Of a stretch of DNA of 64,000 bases, positions 42,652 through 51,709 are shown piece after piece (position 1 is the first letter of the stretch; each line of letters opens with the position of its first letter). Both the position numbers and the translations under genes were made by a program. Under the pieces are notes generated by a model. It was not told the origin of the DNA. It was given only the letters and a program-made list of their open reading frames with translations, and searched no databases. The DNA is from Lachnospiraceae bacterium (GTDB lineage Bacteria; Bacillota; Clostridia; Lachnospirales; Lachnospiraceae), in assembly GCA_017408735.1 (NCBI GenBank), contig JAFQUB010000002.1:25052-89051 (forward strand). The letters are read 5' to 3'.

Positions 42652-45119
42652 AAGAAAAAGGTGCAATACAGGTGGTTCGACGCCGGCTGGTGCAAAGAAA
42701 ACAGTCAGAACTTAATGAAAAAGCAGTGTTTGCAGTAAGAGCAGCAGTGCTGTTTTTGGCAATGGCTTCTTTGGCGGGAATGATGGTTTCCGCTTTTTCT
42801 GTTTCCTGCAATTCTTTTGTACTTTATATCTTGCTGGGAGTCTATAGTATACTTCTTACCTGGTACTATGAAAAAGATAAAACAAATCCGGCGTTTCGCT
42901 ATGTACTTCCCGGTGCAATATGCGGAAATATTTTATTGATTTTTATTACAAAAGATAGCTTTCTAGGAAGCTTTTATTGTTTTATGAATGATATTATTGG
43001 CAGCTTAAATAAAGCCTACAACGGCAGTCTTGAGCTGTTTCCGGAATCGCAAATTACCGGTACCTATTTTATCTGTATAGTATTTATCTGGATTGGTATT
43101 TTTCTGGCAAAAGGAATGATAGAAAAGCAGGAAAATTTCCATTTTATTTTTGTGGCATTTCCTGTGCTTATACTTTCAGTTCTTGGAGGAGGAAAGCCTT
43201 CCAAAAGTTCCATGGCAGTATTATTACTGGTATTCTTAAGTATTACCTCCTTTGCAGGAGTAACCATGCGGAAGAAATTCTGGTGGGTGGAAAATAAAGA
43301 AGAATTTAATAAAAACAGAAGAGTCAGCAGAAGAATTCAATTTCGTCTGGCATTGTGTACTGCTGTTGTGGGAACTGTGTTAATGGCTGCTTCTTTTTAT
43401 GGATTAAGACCGGTTCTTACTTTGCCAATGGAAAAAGTGGCACAGGCAGTATCTCCGGTAAAGGTAAGCGGTTTACAGATGTTGTATGAAATTCTTCCCA
43501 AAATTTCAGGCGGAAAATTAAGTTTTTCCATGGAAGGTGTAGGAGGCGGTGTATCTCAGGGAAAGTTGGGTGAAGTGTCTGGTTTCTCTTATGATAACAC
43601 GGAAGCCTTGCAGCTTACCTGCTCCAGAAAGCCGCAGGAAACGGTGTATTTAAAAGGTTTTATTGGTACAGAGTATACGGGAAGCCAGTGGAAAGAACGA
43701 GAAGACGGAGAGTTTGAAAATGTGGTAAAAAACTGGGAGATGGAAGAAAATCCTTTAATTTACATCCAGAATCTTCCGTTTCTTCGTATGCTGTATGCCC
43801 AGAAAATGCTGGGTGAAGACGATGGAAGCAGATTAAATAATCCTATTGAAATGACCGTAAAACGTCTGGATGCCAATGTGGATTACACTTATGTGCCATA
43901 TCAGACTTTTTTAAGTGATCGCTATGTGATGAAAAATGGAGACGGAGCTGTGGCAGGTCAGATAGCCGGTGAAGATATTTATTCTTGGTTTCCGATAAAA
44001 GAGTATCAGAGCATAATTACCCGTTGGAAAGCACAAGATGCCTCTCAAAGCCGTTTAAATGACCTTGAGGAGGTTTATAAAAGCTATGTAGGTGTTGCTG
44101 ACACCCAGGTGGATGAAAGTGGCTTAGAAAGCCTTACAGAGCTTTGTAAGGGAAAAAGAGAAGAATGGGACAGCAAAATTACCGAAGAACTGACGGAAGA
44201 ACAGTTAGAGGTATTAGAACAGGAAAAGTATGCAGATGTAAAGAAGTTTATTATAAATACTTTATGGAGCAATTGTACTTTTACCACAGAGGTGTGGAAA
44301 CTGCCAAAGGGCCAGGACTTTGTGGATTATTTCTTTCATGAAAAGAAACGAGGAGATTCCACCGCTTTTGCATCTACTGCTGTCTTGATGTACCGGATGT
44401 GTGGCATTCCTGCCAGATATGTAGTAGGGTATGCAGCTCCTTCCAGCTTATTTATAGGAAATGGGGATGGAACTTATACGGCTGTTCTCCAAAATGACAA
44501 TGCCCATGCATGGGTAGAAATTTATGTACCTGAAATGGGATGGACACCTGTGGAAACCACACCGGGCTTTGTAGGAACGGTGGTTGATATGGAAGTGTCT
44601 GAGGATGATTTAAAAGAACAGGAAAAGGTAAAAGAAGAGCAGAAAAAAGAAGATGCAGAGAAAAAAGCCCATGAGCATTCACAAGGAAAAGCAGGCATTT
44701 TCGGAAAAGTATTGATGATTTTACTGGTATTTGGTATAGTTTTATTGGTAATAACCGTAAGATACCGCTATTTGTGGAAAAAGAGAAGAGGAATGCTTCC
44801 TGGAATTCTTAAAGAAGAACAGATAAAAGAGGTGTTCTACAGCTTCTATCAGGTGCTGCAATTTACAGGATTTCCGGAAGAAATTGATACTACGACACAA
44901 GAGTTTGTAGAAGAAGTTGAAAGATTGTATCCCCAGATAGAAAAGAAAGATTTACAGCGCTATATGGCACTGGTATTACAGGTACATTACGGACAGAAAA
45001 CTGTGACAAGAAAAGATACAGAATTTTCTACTGCCATGTACGAAAGACTTGTAAAGCAGGCAGCAGCCGGCTTGGAAAAAAGGAAGAAGCTGCTGTTTTA
45101 TTACTGGAAAGTTTTTTAG
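42633..45119 (+). CDS. Transglutaminase-like membrane protein with altered catalytic Cys
   Basis: This 828-residue protein has about six N-terminal TM helices (about 30-260), an extracellular region, a transglutaminase-like core (about 555-650), a Lys/Glu-rich linker, a further TM helix (about 690-710) and a cytosolic DUF4129-like tail. The core reads GDSTAFASTAVLMYRMCGIP then GYAAPS and AHAWVEIYVPEMGW. Where the family has a catalytic Cys, Ser576 stands in GDSTAFA. His625 remains and Glu641 occupies the usual Asp position. It follows MoxR and DUF58 in their usual triad and is embedded between two sortase genes. Cross-linking activity is therefore doubtful. Confidence 0.85.
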   Translation: METGNLKEKGAIQVVRRRLVQRKQSELNEKAVFAVRAAVLFLAMASLAGMMVSAFSVSCNSFVLYILLGVYSILLTWYYEKDKTNPAFRYVLPGAICGNILLIFITKDSFLGSFYCFMNDIIGSLNKAYNGSLELFPESQITGTYFICIVFIWIGIFLAKGMIEKQENFHFIFVAFPVLILSVLGGGKPSKSSMAVLLLVFLSITSFAGVTMRKKFWWVENKEEFNKNRRVSRRIQFRLALCTAVVGTVLMAASFYGLRPVLTLPMEKVAQAVSPVKVSGLQMLYEILPKISGGKLSFSMEGVGGGVSQGKLGEVSGFSYDNTEALQLTCSRKPQETVYLKGFIGTEYTGSQWKEREDGEFENVVKNWEMEENPLIYIQNLPFLRMLYAQKMLGEDDGSRLNNPIEMTVKRLDANVDYTYVPYQTFLSDRYVMKNGDGAVAGQIAGEDIYSWFPIKEYQSIITRWKAQDASQSRLNDLEEVYKSYVGVADTQVDESGLESLTELCKGKREEWDSKITEELTEEQLEVLEQEKYADVKKFIINTLWSNCTFTTEVWKLPKGQDFVDYFFHEKKRGDSTAFASTAVLMYRMCGIPARYVVGYAAPSSLFIGNGDGTYTAVLQNDNAHAWVEIYVPEMGWTPVETTPGFVGTVVDMEVSEDDLKEQEKVKEEQKKEDAEKKAHEHSQGKAGIFGKVLMILLVFGIVLLVITVRYRYLWKKRRGMLPGILKEEQIKEVFYSFYQVLQFTGFPEEIDTTTQEFVEEVERLYPQIEKKDLQRYMALVLQVHYGQKTVTRKDTEFSTAMYERLVKQAAAGLEKRKKLLFYYWKVF

Positions 45120-45128
45120 GAGGAAACC

Positions 45129-46034
45129 ATGAAACAAAAAGTGCTTCAGGCAGCCATGGTGTTAATTTTTCTATGTGGATTGGGTGTATTTCTTTATCCT
45201 AAGATGACAGAATGGTATGCCGCAGAACGCCAGCAAAAGGCCATGGAAGAATTTGAAGAAGTGGTGATGGCGAAAGAAGAGAAAAATTCCCAGGCAGCAG
45301 ATGGTGATGTGGAGGGAAATCCTCAACTTAATTTAGAGCAGCTTTACCTGGATATGCAGGAATATAACGAAAGAATTTACAAAGAAGGACAGGAAAACTT
45401 AAAAGATCCTTTTGATTATGAAACGCCTTCTTTTGATTTAACAGAATATGGATTTGAAAAGAATGTTATTGGAATTATCCGTATTCCTGTCATGGAAGTG
45501 GAATTGCCTCTTTATCTGGGTGCAGACAGTGAAAACATGAAAAAAGGAGCCGTGATTATGGGCGAAACGTCCATGCCTCTGGGTGGTGAAAATACCAATG
45601 TGGTAGTGGCTGCTCACAGAGGATATCAGGGGACGCCTATGTTTCGTGAAATAGAAGTGCTGACACCCGGAGATAAAATAGAAGTTACAACTCCTTTTGA
45701 AGTTTTAAGTTATCAGGTGACGGAAACAAAAGTTGTGCTTCCTGATGAAATTAACGAGATTCTTATTGAAGAAGGGAAAGATAAAATCACATTGTTAACC
45801 TGCCATCCATATACCCGGAATACCCATAGATATCTGGTATATGGGGAACGGTGTGAGAATATGAAAGAACCAGAGCAGACCCCGGAAGTTACACAGGCAG
45901 ATTCCCTGGAACAGGTGGAAGAAAAAAGTATATCCGGTCAAAAGATATGGCTGGAAACATACATTCCTCTTGTAGGAGCCGGTGTGATTCTTTTGCTTAT
46001 TGTGTGCGGTGTGTTATTAACAAGAAAGAGATAA
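45129..46034 (+). CDS. srtC: Class C (pilin) sortase 2
   Basis: This is a 301-residue second sortase with N-terminal (about 5-22) and C-terminal (about 275-297) TM helices. A DPF lid-type motif appears in LKDPFDYETPSF. The catalytic His is in AAHRGYQG, the Cys in TLLTCHPYTRN, and the Arg in THRYLVYG. GGAGGAAACC precedes the ATG. It is the last gene of the pilus operon. One sortase may polymerise pilin and the other add the tip or basal subunit, but the division of labour is not readable here. Confidence 0.92.
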   Translation: MKQKVLQAAMVLIFLCGLGVFLYPKMTEWYAAERQQKAMEEFEEVVMAKEEKNSQAADGDVEGNPQLNLEQLYLDMQEYNERIYKEGQENLKDPFDYETPSFDLTEYGFEKNVIGIIRIPVMEVELPLYLGADSENMKKGAVIMGETSMPLGGENTNVVVAAHRGYQGTPMFREIEVLTPGDKIEVTTPFEVLSYQVTETKVVLPDEINEILIEEGKDKITLLTCHPYTRNTHRYLVYGERCENMKEPEQTPEVTQADSLEQVEEKSISGQKIWLETYIPLVGAGVILLLIVCGVLLTRKR

Positions 46035-46046
46035 TAAGGTGGTCGT

Positions 46047-47006
46047 ATGAACTATATCGTATTGGATTTAGAATGGAATCAATGTCCTTACGGAAAGGAA
46101 ATGGAAAATAAAGAACTTCCATTTGAGATTATAGAAATAGGTGCAATGAAACTGGATAGCAAAAAGCAGTGTGTGGGAAAATTTACCCGCTTGATTAAAC
46201 CTGTGGTATATAAAGAATTTCATTCCTATACCCAGAATATGCTTAGTCTAACCATGAAGGATTTGAAAAATGGTGAAAGCTTTGTCAAGGTAATGAAGGA
46301 TTTTTTAGAATGGTGTGGGGAAGAGTATATCTTTTGCACTTGGGGTTCAACAGATTTAATAGAATTACAGCGAAACATGAAATTTCATGGGTTAGAACCT
46401 TTGGCACAGGGCCCATTTAAGTTTTACGATGTTCAAAAAGTTTTTTCTCTTGTTTTTGAAGAAGATGTGAAAGCCAGACGTTCTTTAGAGTATGCCGTGG
46501 ATTATCTTAATATATTAAAAACAGCCACATTTCACAGGGCGGGAGAAGATGCCATGTATACCATGCAGGTAATGCAAAAAATGAGTTATTCAGATATGGA
46601 ACGATATTATTCTATTGATACATTTCAACGTCCAAAAAATAGGAAAAGTGAAGTATATGCCATATTTGAAAAATATTCCAAATATATTTCTAAAGAATTT
46701 TCCAGCAAAGAGGAAGCAATGGCAGACCGTGAAGTTGCCAGCACCAGATGTTATTTGTGTGGAAAACCGGCCAGAAAGAAAATTCGATGGTTTTCAGGGA
46801 ATGGAAGAATGTATTTTTGTCAGGCCTATTGTGAAAATCATGGATTTCTCAAAGGGAAAATTCGTATGAAAAAGGTCAGCGAAGGAACCTTTTATGTGAT
46901 AAAAACCCTGAAGCTGGTATCGAAAGAAGAAGCTTTAGAGATAAAGCAAAAGCAGGAAGAAGTAAGAAAAAAGAGAAGAGAGAAAAGAAAAAATCAAACG
47001 CCGTAG
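46047..47006 (+). CDS. 3'-5' exonuclease, DEDD superfamily (KapD/RNase T-like)
   Basis: This is a 319-residue protein. The exonuclease domain (about 1-175) shows ExoI YIVLDLEWNQCP with PFEIIEIGAMKLD, ExoII around CTWGSTDLIELQRN, and ExoIII FHRAGEDAMYTMQVM. A C-terminal zinc-knuckle-like segment has CYLCGKPARKKIRWF and CQAYC. It resembles the KapD-type exonucleases of Firmicutes. The 3' end lies within a terminator stem. It begins 13 bp after the second sortase, so it may be read through from the pilus operon without a functional link. Confidence 0.85.
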   Translation: MNYIVLDLEWNQCPYGKEMENKELPFEIIEIGAMKLDSKKQCVGKFTRLIKPVVYKEFHSYTQNMLSLTMKDLKNGESFVKVMKDFLEWCGEEYIFCTWGSTDLIELQRNMKFHGLEPLAQGPFKFYDVQKVFSLVFEEDVKARRSLEYAVDYLNILKTATFHRAGEDAMYTMQVMQKMSYSDMERYYSIDTFQRPKNRKSEVYAIFEKYSKYISKEFSSKEEAMADREVASTRCYLCGKPARKKIRWFSGNGRMYFCQAYCENHGFLKGKIRMKKVSEGTFYVIKTLKLVSKEEALEIKQKQEEVRKKRREKRKNQTP

Positions 47007-47027
47007 CGAAAAGCTACGGCGTTTTTT
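46997..47027. terminator. Terminator between convergent exonuclease and carboxypeptidase genes
   Basis: An 11-bp perfect GC-rich stem (46997-47007 with 47013-47023) is followed by T residues on the plus strand. An A-rich tract on its left gives T residues on the minus strand too. It overlaps the exonuclease stop codon. Confidence 0.92.
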
Positions 47028-47033
47028 AAACGA

Positions 47034-48536
47034 TTAAAATTTTAAATTTTTATATTTAGATGGATATTTTCTCCGGCCTGAGTGGGAACGTTTCTTTTCG
47101 GGCTTTATTTTTTTTCCAACGTAATCACTGTTAAAATTTGAAAGGAAATTAAATTTCTTTAAAACAATTACACTAATAATCACTAATAAAGCAAGAATAA
47201 TAATGCCAATTAACAGGAAAAGAAATAGTTTACTGTTGAATTTCTTTTCTTTTTCAATGGTTACTGTGTCATTTTCCGTATCGATAGCAACGGATTCGCC
47301 ATCTTTCATAGCAGAAGAATTGGTAGAAAACTGAAAGGATTCGCCATCGGTCTTTAATAAATCAATGGAGGTATATCCTACATAATGATTATTAAAAGAA
47401 TAATCCAGAGTTGCCACAATATTGGCAGATTCATCTGCTTTATCAAAATTTAAAGTTGGCGTAGCTTCTTCAAAGGAAGCGTTTTTAGGAAGAATAATAC
47501 TTCCGGATTTGTTTATTTCAATCAAAGGTTTTGTATTTCCAAAAATACTGCTTTCTGTCTGGAAGAAATTAGCATTATCAATGGAGAAATTCTTTTCGTT
47601 CTCAGAGATATTTAATTTTTGGAAATTCTGAAAACCATAGTCTAACAAAGTAGCCGTATCTGTCCAGTGACAAGGCTTGTCTTCTCTCATGACCACACAG
47701 ATTAAAGTCATGCCATCCCGTTCTGCAAAAGTTACTAAAGTCTGACCGGCGTCTGAAGTATAACCGGTTTTACCACCGATACAACCGTCATATTCATAGA
47801 CACCGCCTTCCATCATTTTGTGATGATTTCGTGTATCGTAACGAGTTTCACCTTTGGATGTAGGCGGAAACTTATAAGTGACAGTACATGCAAATTTTTT
47901 AATGTTTGGATTTTGTAAAACAGCCTGTCCAATCAAAGCCATATCATAGGCACAAGTATAGTGGTTGGTATCATGGAGTCCATGAGGGTTTAAAAAACGT
48001 GTGTTTTGACATCCTAATTCAGCAGCCTTCTGATTCATCATATCAGCAAAAGCATCGGTGCTGCCTGCCACATGTTCTGCAATGGCTATGGCAGTTTCGT
48101 TTCCAGATAAAAGCATCAGACCATAAAGACAAAATTCCATGGAATACTGATCCCCCTCATCAATCCCGCCAACAATACTGCTGCCTGCCGGAATACCGAA
48201 AACGGAATTGTGGGAAAAAGTTACTGTTTCATCCAGAGAAGAATTTTCAGCCGCCAAAAGTCCGGTCATAAGCTTGGTAATACTTGCCGGATATTGTTTT
48301 TGATGAGCGTTTTTCTCATAAAGAATGGTTCCGGTAGAAGCTTCCATCAAAATAGCTGATTCGGCATAACATATGGGTCCGTCCGGCCAGTTTTCAATGT
48401 CATTACTTTCGATAGGAAGAGTGGCACGTACCAAAGCTTCTTCCGTATAAGTGGTTTCAGTAGCAGCAGCTGTTACTGTTGAAGAAAAACACATAGTAAC
48501 AGCTGTAATAATCCCAATTAATTTTTTAAATCTCAT
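47034..48536 (-). CDS. dac: D-alanyl-D-alanine carboxypeptidase (PBP5/DacF family)
   Basis: This 500-residue exported enzyme trims the terminal D-Ala of peptidoglycan stem peptides. It has a signal peptide (about 1-26), then catalytic motifs S85-I-T-K88, S144-G-N146 and K256-T-G258 in the expected order. A C-terminal membrane helix (about 437-460) and basic tail anchor it. AGGAG precedes the ATG. The upstream neighbour on the same strand is a DUF5050-like protein 17 bp away, so the two are probably co-transcribed. Confidence 0.93.
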   Translation of the reverse strand: MRFKKLIGIITAVTMCFSSTVTAAATETTYTEEALVRATLPIESNDIENWPDGPICYAESAILMEASTGTILYEKNAHQKQYPASITKLMTGLLAAENSSLDETVTFSHNSVFGIPAGSSIVGGIDEGDQYSMEFCLYGLMLLSGNETAIAIAEHVAGSTDAFADMMNQKAAELGCQNTRFLNPHGLHDTNHYTCAYDMALIGQAVLQNPNIKKFACTVTYKFPPTSKGETRYDTRNHHKMMEGGVYEYDGCIGGKTGYTSDAGQTLVTFAERDGMTLICVVMREDKPCHWTDTATLLDYGFQNFQKLNISENEKNFSIDNANFFQTESSIFGNTKPLIEINKSGSIILPKNASFEEATPTLNFDKADESANIVATLDYSFNNHYVGYTSIDLLKTDGESFQFSTNSSAMKDGESVAIDTENDTVTIEKEKKFNSKLFLFLLIGIIILALLVIISVIVLKKFNFLSNFNSDYVGKKIKPEKKRSHSGRRKYPSKYKNLKF

Positions 48537-48553
48537 TTTACTCTCCTAAAGAC

Positions 48554-49591
48554 CTACTGTACAGCATCCAATGCTTCTGTAAATGTAGTAACATCTACCA
48601 CTCCGGTGGTCGGAGTGCGGTAAATTGGGACATCGGAATTATATGCTGTAAAATAAGTATAATTTTCTGTAATATTAATGTTATTGAAGACACCACTTTG
48701 AATTAATTCTACATTGCTTCCATCTGTTTTCATTCGTTTCAGACAAGGGTTGTCTGCATCGCTTACTTGATAGAAAATGGTATCTCCATATAAGTTGTAT
48801 GTATCAAGACGTTCTGTAGTTAACGTGGTTTTTTCATTGGTAGTTAAGTCTACTCTGGCAAGGGAATAATTATTTTCCATATCCATAAAATACAGATAAT
48901 TGTCCTGAATGGTTGGGAAGTAACAGTTTCCTTCAAAGACCAGCTCTTTTTCGTAGCTTTCCGGATTCATTTTCATAACGTTATGATTTTCATTGACATT
49001 GCAAAAGTAAAGCATATTGTCAAAATATCCGGTTGGATTCACTGCTTCCTGAAGTAGTTCGGTTTCGTTCTTTCCATCAATGCCAATAGCATATAAATAG
49101 AAACCGTAATCGTTAGAATAATTCTGGAAAAACAGTTTGTTGTTGATTAACTGTACATTTTCCACGCTGCCGTTGTAAAGGCAGGTTTTATGTTTTCCAT
49201 TTAAATCCATGCGGTAAAGACCTTTAAAGGTAGAAGAAGAGAAACCAAAAGTTCCTTCTGTCTTGGAGGCTTCCCTCACATAGTAAATGTAGTGAGAGTC
49301 CGCATTAATGCTTTTAATTGGTCCGTCTGTAAGTTTTTTACATTTTCCATTGTCTGGATTGTAATAATACAGGGAATGATGATCATAAGCATTCGCAAAA
49401 TATAGTATTCCGTTACTTTCACAAAATAGTCCGGAATTATTTAAATTTCCTGTGGTATTTCCTGAGATGGGAAGATCATTCATGTGTACTTTCTTTGAAA
49501 GTTCCATAAGCATCACAACTGTGCATATAAGTAAAAGAATAATAATTGTAATAATTGCTATAAATCCTTTTTTGCTTCCGTTTTTCTTCAT
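48554..49591 (-). CDS. DUF5050-like protein with N-terminal membrane anchor
   Basis: This is a 345-residue protein from the ATG at 49591 (GGAGG 8 bases upstream; an ATG six codons earlier is in frame). A single N-terminal TM helix (about 10-32) leads to an extracytoplasmic domain made of repeated beta-propeller-like strands with G-x-L-Y-F/Y motifs (GILYFANAYDHHSLYYY; NYLYFMDMENNYSLAR; NMLYFCNVNENHNVMKM). This repeat style is typical of DUF5050 cell-surface proteins. No catalytic residues are seen. It is co-directional with the carboxypeptidase gene, suggesting an envelope role. Confidence 0.8.
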   Translation of the reverse strand: MKKNGSKKGFIAIITIIILLLICTVVMLMELSKKVHMNDLPISGNTTGNLNNSGLFCESNGILYFANAYDHHSLYYYNPDNGKCKKLTDGPIKSINADSHYIYYVREASKTEGTFGFSSSTFKGLYRMDLNGKHKTCLYNGSVENVQLINNKLFFQNYSNDYGFYLYAIGIDGKNETELLQEAVNPTGYFDNMLYFCNVNENHNVMKMNPESYEKELVFEGNCYFPTIQDNYLYFMDMENNYSLARVDLTTNEKTTLTTERLDTYNLYGDTIFYQVSDADNPCLKRMKTDGSNVELIQSGVFNNINITENYTYFTAYNSDVPIYRTPTTGVVDVTTFTEALDAVQ

Positions 49592-49629
49592 AATCCATTT
49601 CCTCCCCATAAAATAGCTATTTATTCTCT

Positions 49630-49658
49630 ATTATAATGGTTCTATAAATAGATTGCAA
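49630..49658 (-). promoter_or_regulatory. Promoter of the DUF5050-carboxypeptidase unit
   Basis: On the minus strand TTGCAA (49653-49658), a 17-bp spacer and TATAAT (49630-49635) lie about 40 bp upstream of the DUF5050-like start. Confidence 0.75.
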
Positions 49659-49748
49659 GACACAGAAAAAATGTTTTTTACTTGATTATAATAGGGAAGT
49701 GCTGTATTTTATTATTATATAGGATATTGTACAAATAAGGAGATATTT

Positions 49749-50876
49749 ATGGCACACTTACAAGAATTGAGAAAAGAAATTGATCGGATTGACAAAGAGA
49801 TGGTACGTCTTTTCGAAGAGAGAATGGAGATTTGTAAAAATGTAGCAGAATATAAAATTGAAACAGGAAAAAAGGTCTTTGACCGTCAGAGAGAAGAAGA
49901 AAAGATTAAAGCAGTTCAGGAATTGACAGAAAACGAAATTAACCGTATTGGAGCAGGAGAATTGTTTGGACAGATTATGTCTGTCAGCAGAAAGCTTCAA
50001 TACAAGCTATTGGCAGAACACGGAATTCTGGAAACACCATCTTTTGAGCCTGTAGATACACTGGATAAAGAAAATGCCACAGTTGTATTTCAGGGAATTG
50101 AGGGCTCCTACAGCTATGCTGCCATGAAAGAATATTTCGGTGCAGATGTAAAGAATTTTCACGTAAAAACCTTCCGCAATGCCATGGAAGCTATTGCAGA
50201 GGGAAAAGCAGATTATGCAGTGCTGCCGATTGAAAATTCCACAGCAGGCGGAGTCAGTGAAATTTATGATTTACTGGTAGAATTTAATAATTATATTGTG
50301 GGAGAACAGATTATTGAGATTAAGCATTGTCTGTTAACCGTGCCGGGAGCGTCTAAAGAGGACATTAAAACAATCTATTCTCATCCACAGTCTTTAATGC
50401 AGAGTGCAGGATATTTAAGACAGCATGAATGGAAACAGGTCAGCATGGAAAACAATGCCTTTGCAGCGAAAAAAGTAGCAGATGAAAGGGATAAAACCCA
50501 GGCTGCCGTTGCAGGGAGATATGCAGGTGAATTGTATGGGCTGAACATACTGGAGGAGGGAATTAATGACAGTGAATTAAATTCTACCAGATTTATTATT
50601 GTAAGCAACCAGAAGAAATTTTTAAAGAATGCAGGTAAGGTAAGCGTTTGTTTTGAAATTCAACATGAAAGCGGTTCTCTTTACAAGACCTTATCTCATT
50701 TTATTTACAATGGTATCAATCTTTGCAATATCGAATCCAGACCAATTAAAGAAAAAAACTGGGAATATCGTTTCTTTGTAGATTTTGAAGGTAATTTGGA
50801 AGACAGTGCAGTACAGAATGCATTAGGAAGCTTACAGGAAGAAACAAGAAATCTGATTATATTTGGAAATTACTAG
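49749..50876 (+). CDS. pheA: Bifunctional chorismate mutase/prephenate dehydratase (P-protein)
   Basis: This protein makes phenylpyruvate from chorismate for phenylalanine synthesis. The 375 residues contain an AroQ chorismate mutase domain (about 1-88, LRKEIDRIDKEMVRLFEERM), a prephenate dehydratase domain (about 108-285, VVFQGIEGSYSYAAMKEYFG; DYAVLPIENSTAGGVSE; ELNSTRFIIVS) and a C-terminal ACT domain (about 297-375, INLCNIESRPIKEKNWEYRF) for phenylalanine feedback. AAGGAGA precedes the ATG. No T-box or leader peptide is visible upstream. Confidence 0.96.
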   Translation: MAHLQELRKEIDRIDKEMVRLFEERMEICKNVAEYKIETGKKVFDRQREEEKIKAVQELTENEINRIGAGELFGQIMSVSRKLQYKLLAEHGILETPSFEPVDTLDKENATVVFQGIEGSYSYAAMKEYFGADVKNFHVKTFRNAMEAIAEGKADYAVLPIENSTAGGVSEIYDLLVEFNNYIVGEQIIEIKHCLLTVPGASKEDIKTIYSHPQSLMQSAGYLRQHEWKQVSMENNAFAAKKVADERDKTQAAVAGRYAGELYGLNILEEGINDSELNSTRFIIVSNQKKFLKNAGKVSVCFEIQHESGSLYKTLSHFIYNGINLCNIESRPIKEKNWEYRFFVDFEGNLEDSAVQNALGSLQEETRNLIIFGNY

Positions 50877-50894
50877 ACAAAAAGGAGTAAATAC

Positions 50895-51533
50895 ATGCGT
50901 CTTCGAAATATTAAAGGTGCCGGAGAGGTAATTGAAGCAAATGAGTTTGTTATCAAGAATCCGGAAGAACACAAGGGAAAATGGAATGAAGTATTTCAAA
51001 ACGACCACCCAATCCGGATTGAAATCGGAATGGGTAAAGGACAGTTTATCATGGAAATGGCAAGACAGAATCCGAATATTAATTATATTGGTGTGGAGCG
51101 TTATTCCAGCGTGCTGTTGCGTGCATTGCAAAAGCACCAGGAAACAGAGCTGACAAATCTTTATTTTTTATGTATCGATGCAAGAACAGTGGAGGATATT
51201 TTTGCACAGGGAGAAATTGATAAAATTTATCTGAATTTCTCAGATCCATGGCCAAAAGACCGTCATGCAAAGAGAAGACTTACATCTAGAGAATTCTTGA
51301 CAAGATATGATAAAATATTAAGAGCAGACGGTAGACTGGAATTTAAGACTGATAACCGTGGTTTATTTGAATTTTCCTTGGAAGAAACGAAGGAGGCAGG
51401 CTGGAAAATACAGCAGCATACCTTTGACCTTCATCAGGATGAATCGATGAATGTGGGAAATATTATGACTGAATATGAAGAAAAATTTTCATCAATGGGG
51501 AACCCGATTCATAAAATGATTATATATAGATAA
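50895..51533 (+). CDS. trmB: tRNA (guanine46-N7)-methyltransferase
   Basis: This SAM-dependent enzyme modifies G46 in the tRNA variable loop. The 212 residues are the usual length. Family motifs include IEIGMGKGQFIMEMA (about 41-55, SAM site), NYIGVERYSSVLLRAL, LNFSDPWPKDRHAKRRLTS and LEFKTDNRGLFEF. It is 18 bp after pheA with AAGGAG before the ATG. Confidence 0.97.
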   Translation: MRLRNIKGAGEVIEANEFVIKNPEEHKGKWNEVFQNDHPIRIEIGMGKGQFIMEMARQNPNINYIGVERYSSVLLRALQKHQETELTNLYFLCIDARTVEDIFAQGEIDKIYLNFSDPWPKDRHAKRRLTSREFLTRYDKILRADGRLEFKTDNRGLFEFSLEETKEAGWKIQQHTFDLHQDESMNVGNIMTEYEEKFSSMGNPIHKMIIYR

Positions 51534-51553
51534 TATAATCAGGAGTGTTGGGG

Positions 51554-51682
51554 ATGAAAAAGAATTTCAAGCAGGCTTTGGTCAAGGCAACTTATCAGAT
51601 GGGGAATTTAAATAAGATATTTTTAGCGGCGAATAAATCCTATAAAGAGGTAAAAAACATATTAAACCAAAAAGAAAAGTAA
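51554..51682 (+). CDS. Small basic protein of unknown function
   Basis: This is a 42-codon frame starting MKKNFKQALVKATYQMGNLN and ending QKEK, very basic, helix-prone and without Cys. AGGAG lies 8 bases before the ATG at 51554, and the stop falls just before the next gene's ribosome site. It fits as an intermediate gene between trmB and the LytTR regulator. I do not recognise a family. Confidence 0.5.
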   Translation: MKKNFKQALVKATYQMGNLNKIFLAANKSYKEVKNILNQKEK

Positions 51683-51709
51683 AAGGTATAATTTTAGGGG
51701 ATGGTAAAC

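Noticed and set aside
46615..46869. 84-codon alternative frame inside the exonuclease gene
   Set aside because: It overlaps a well-supported exonuclease frame completely and has no independent evidence.
49610..49748. T-box or attenuator controlling pheA
   Set aside because: The 100-odd bp upstream hold no T-box sequence, specifier stem or phenylalanine-rich leader peptide.
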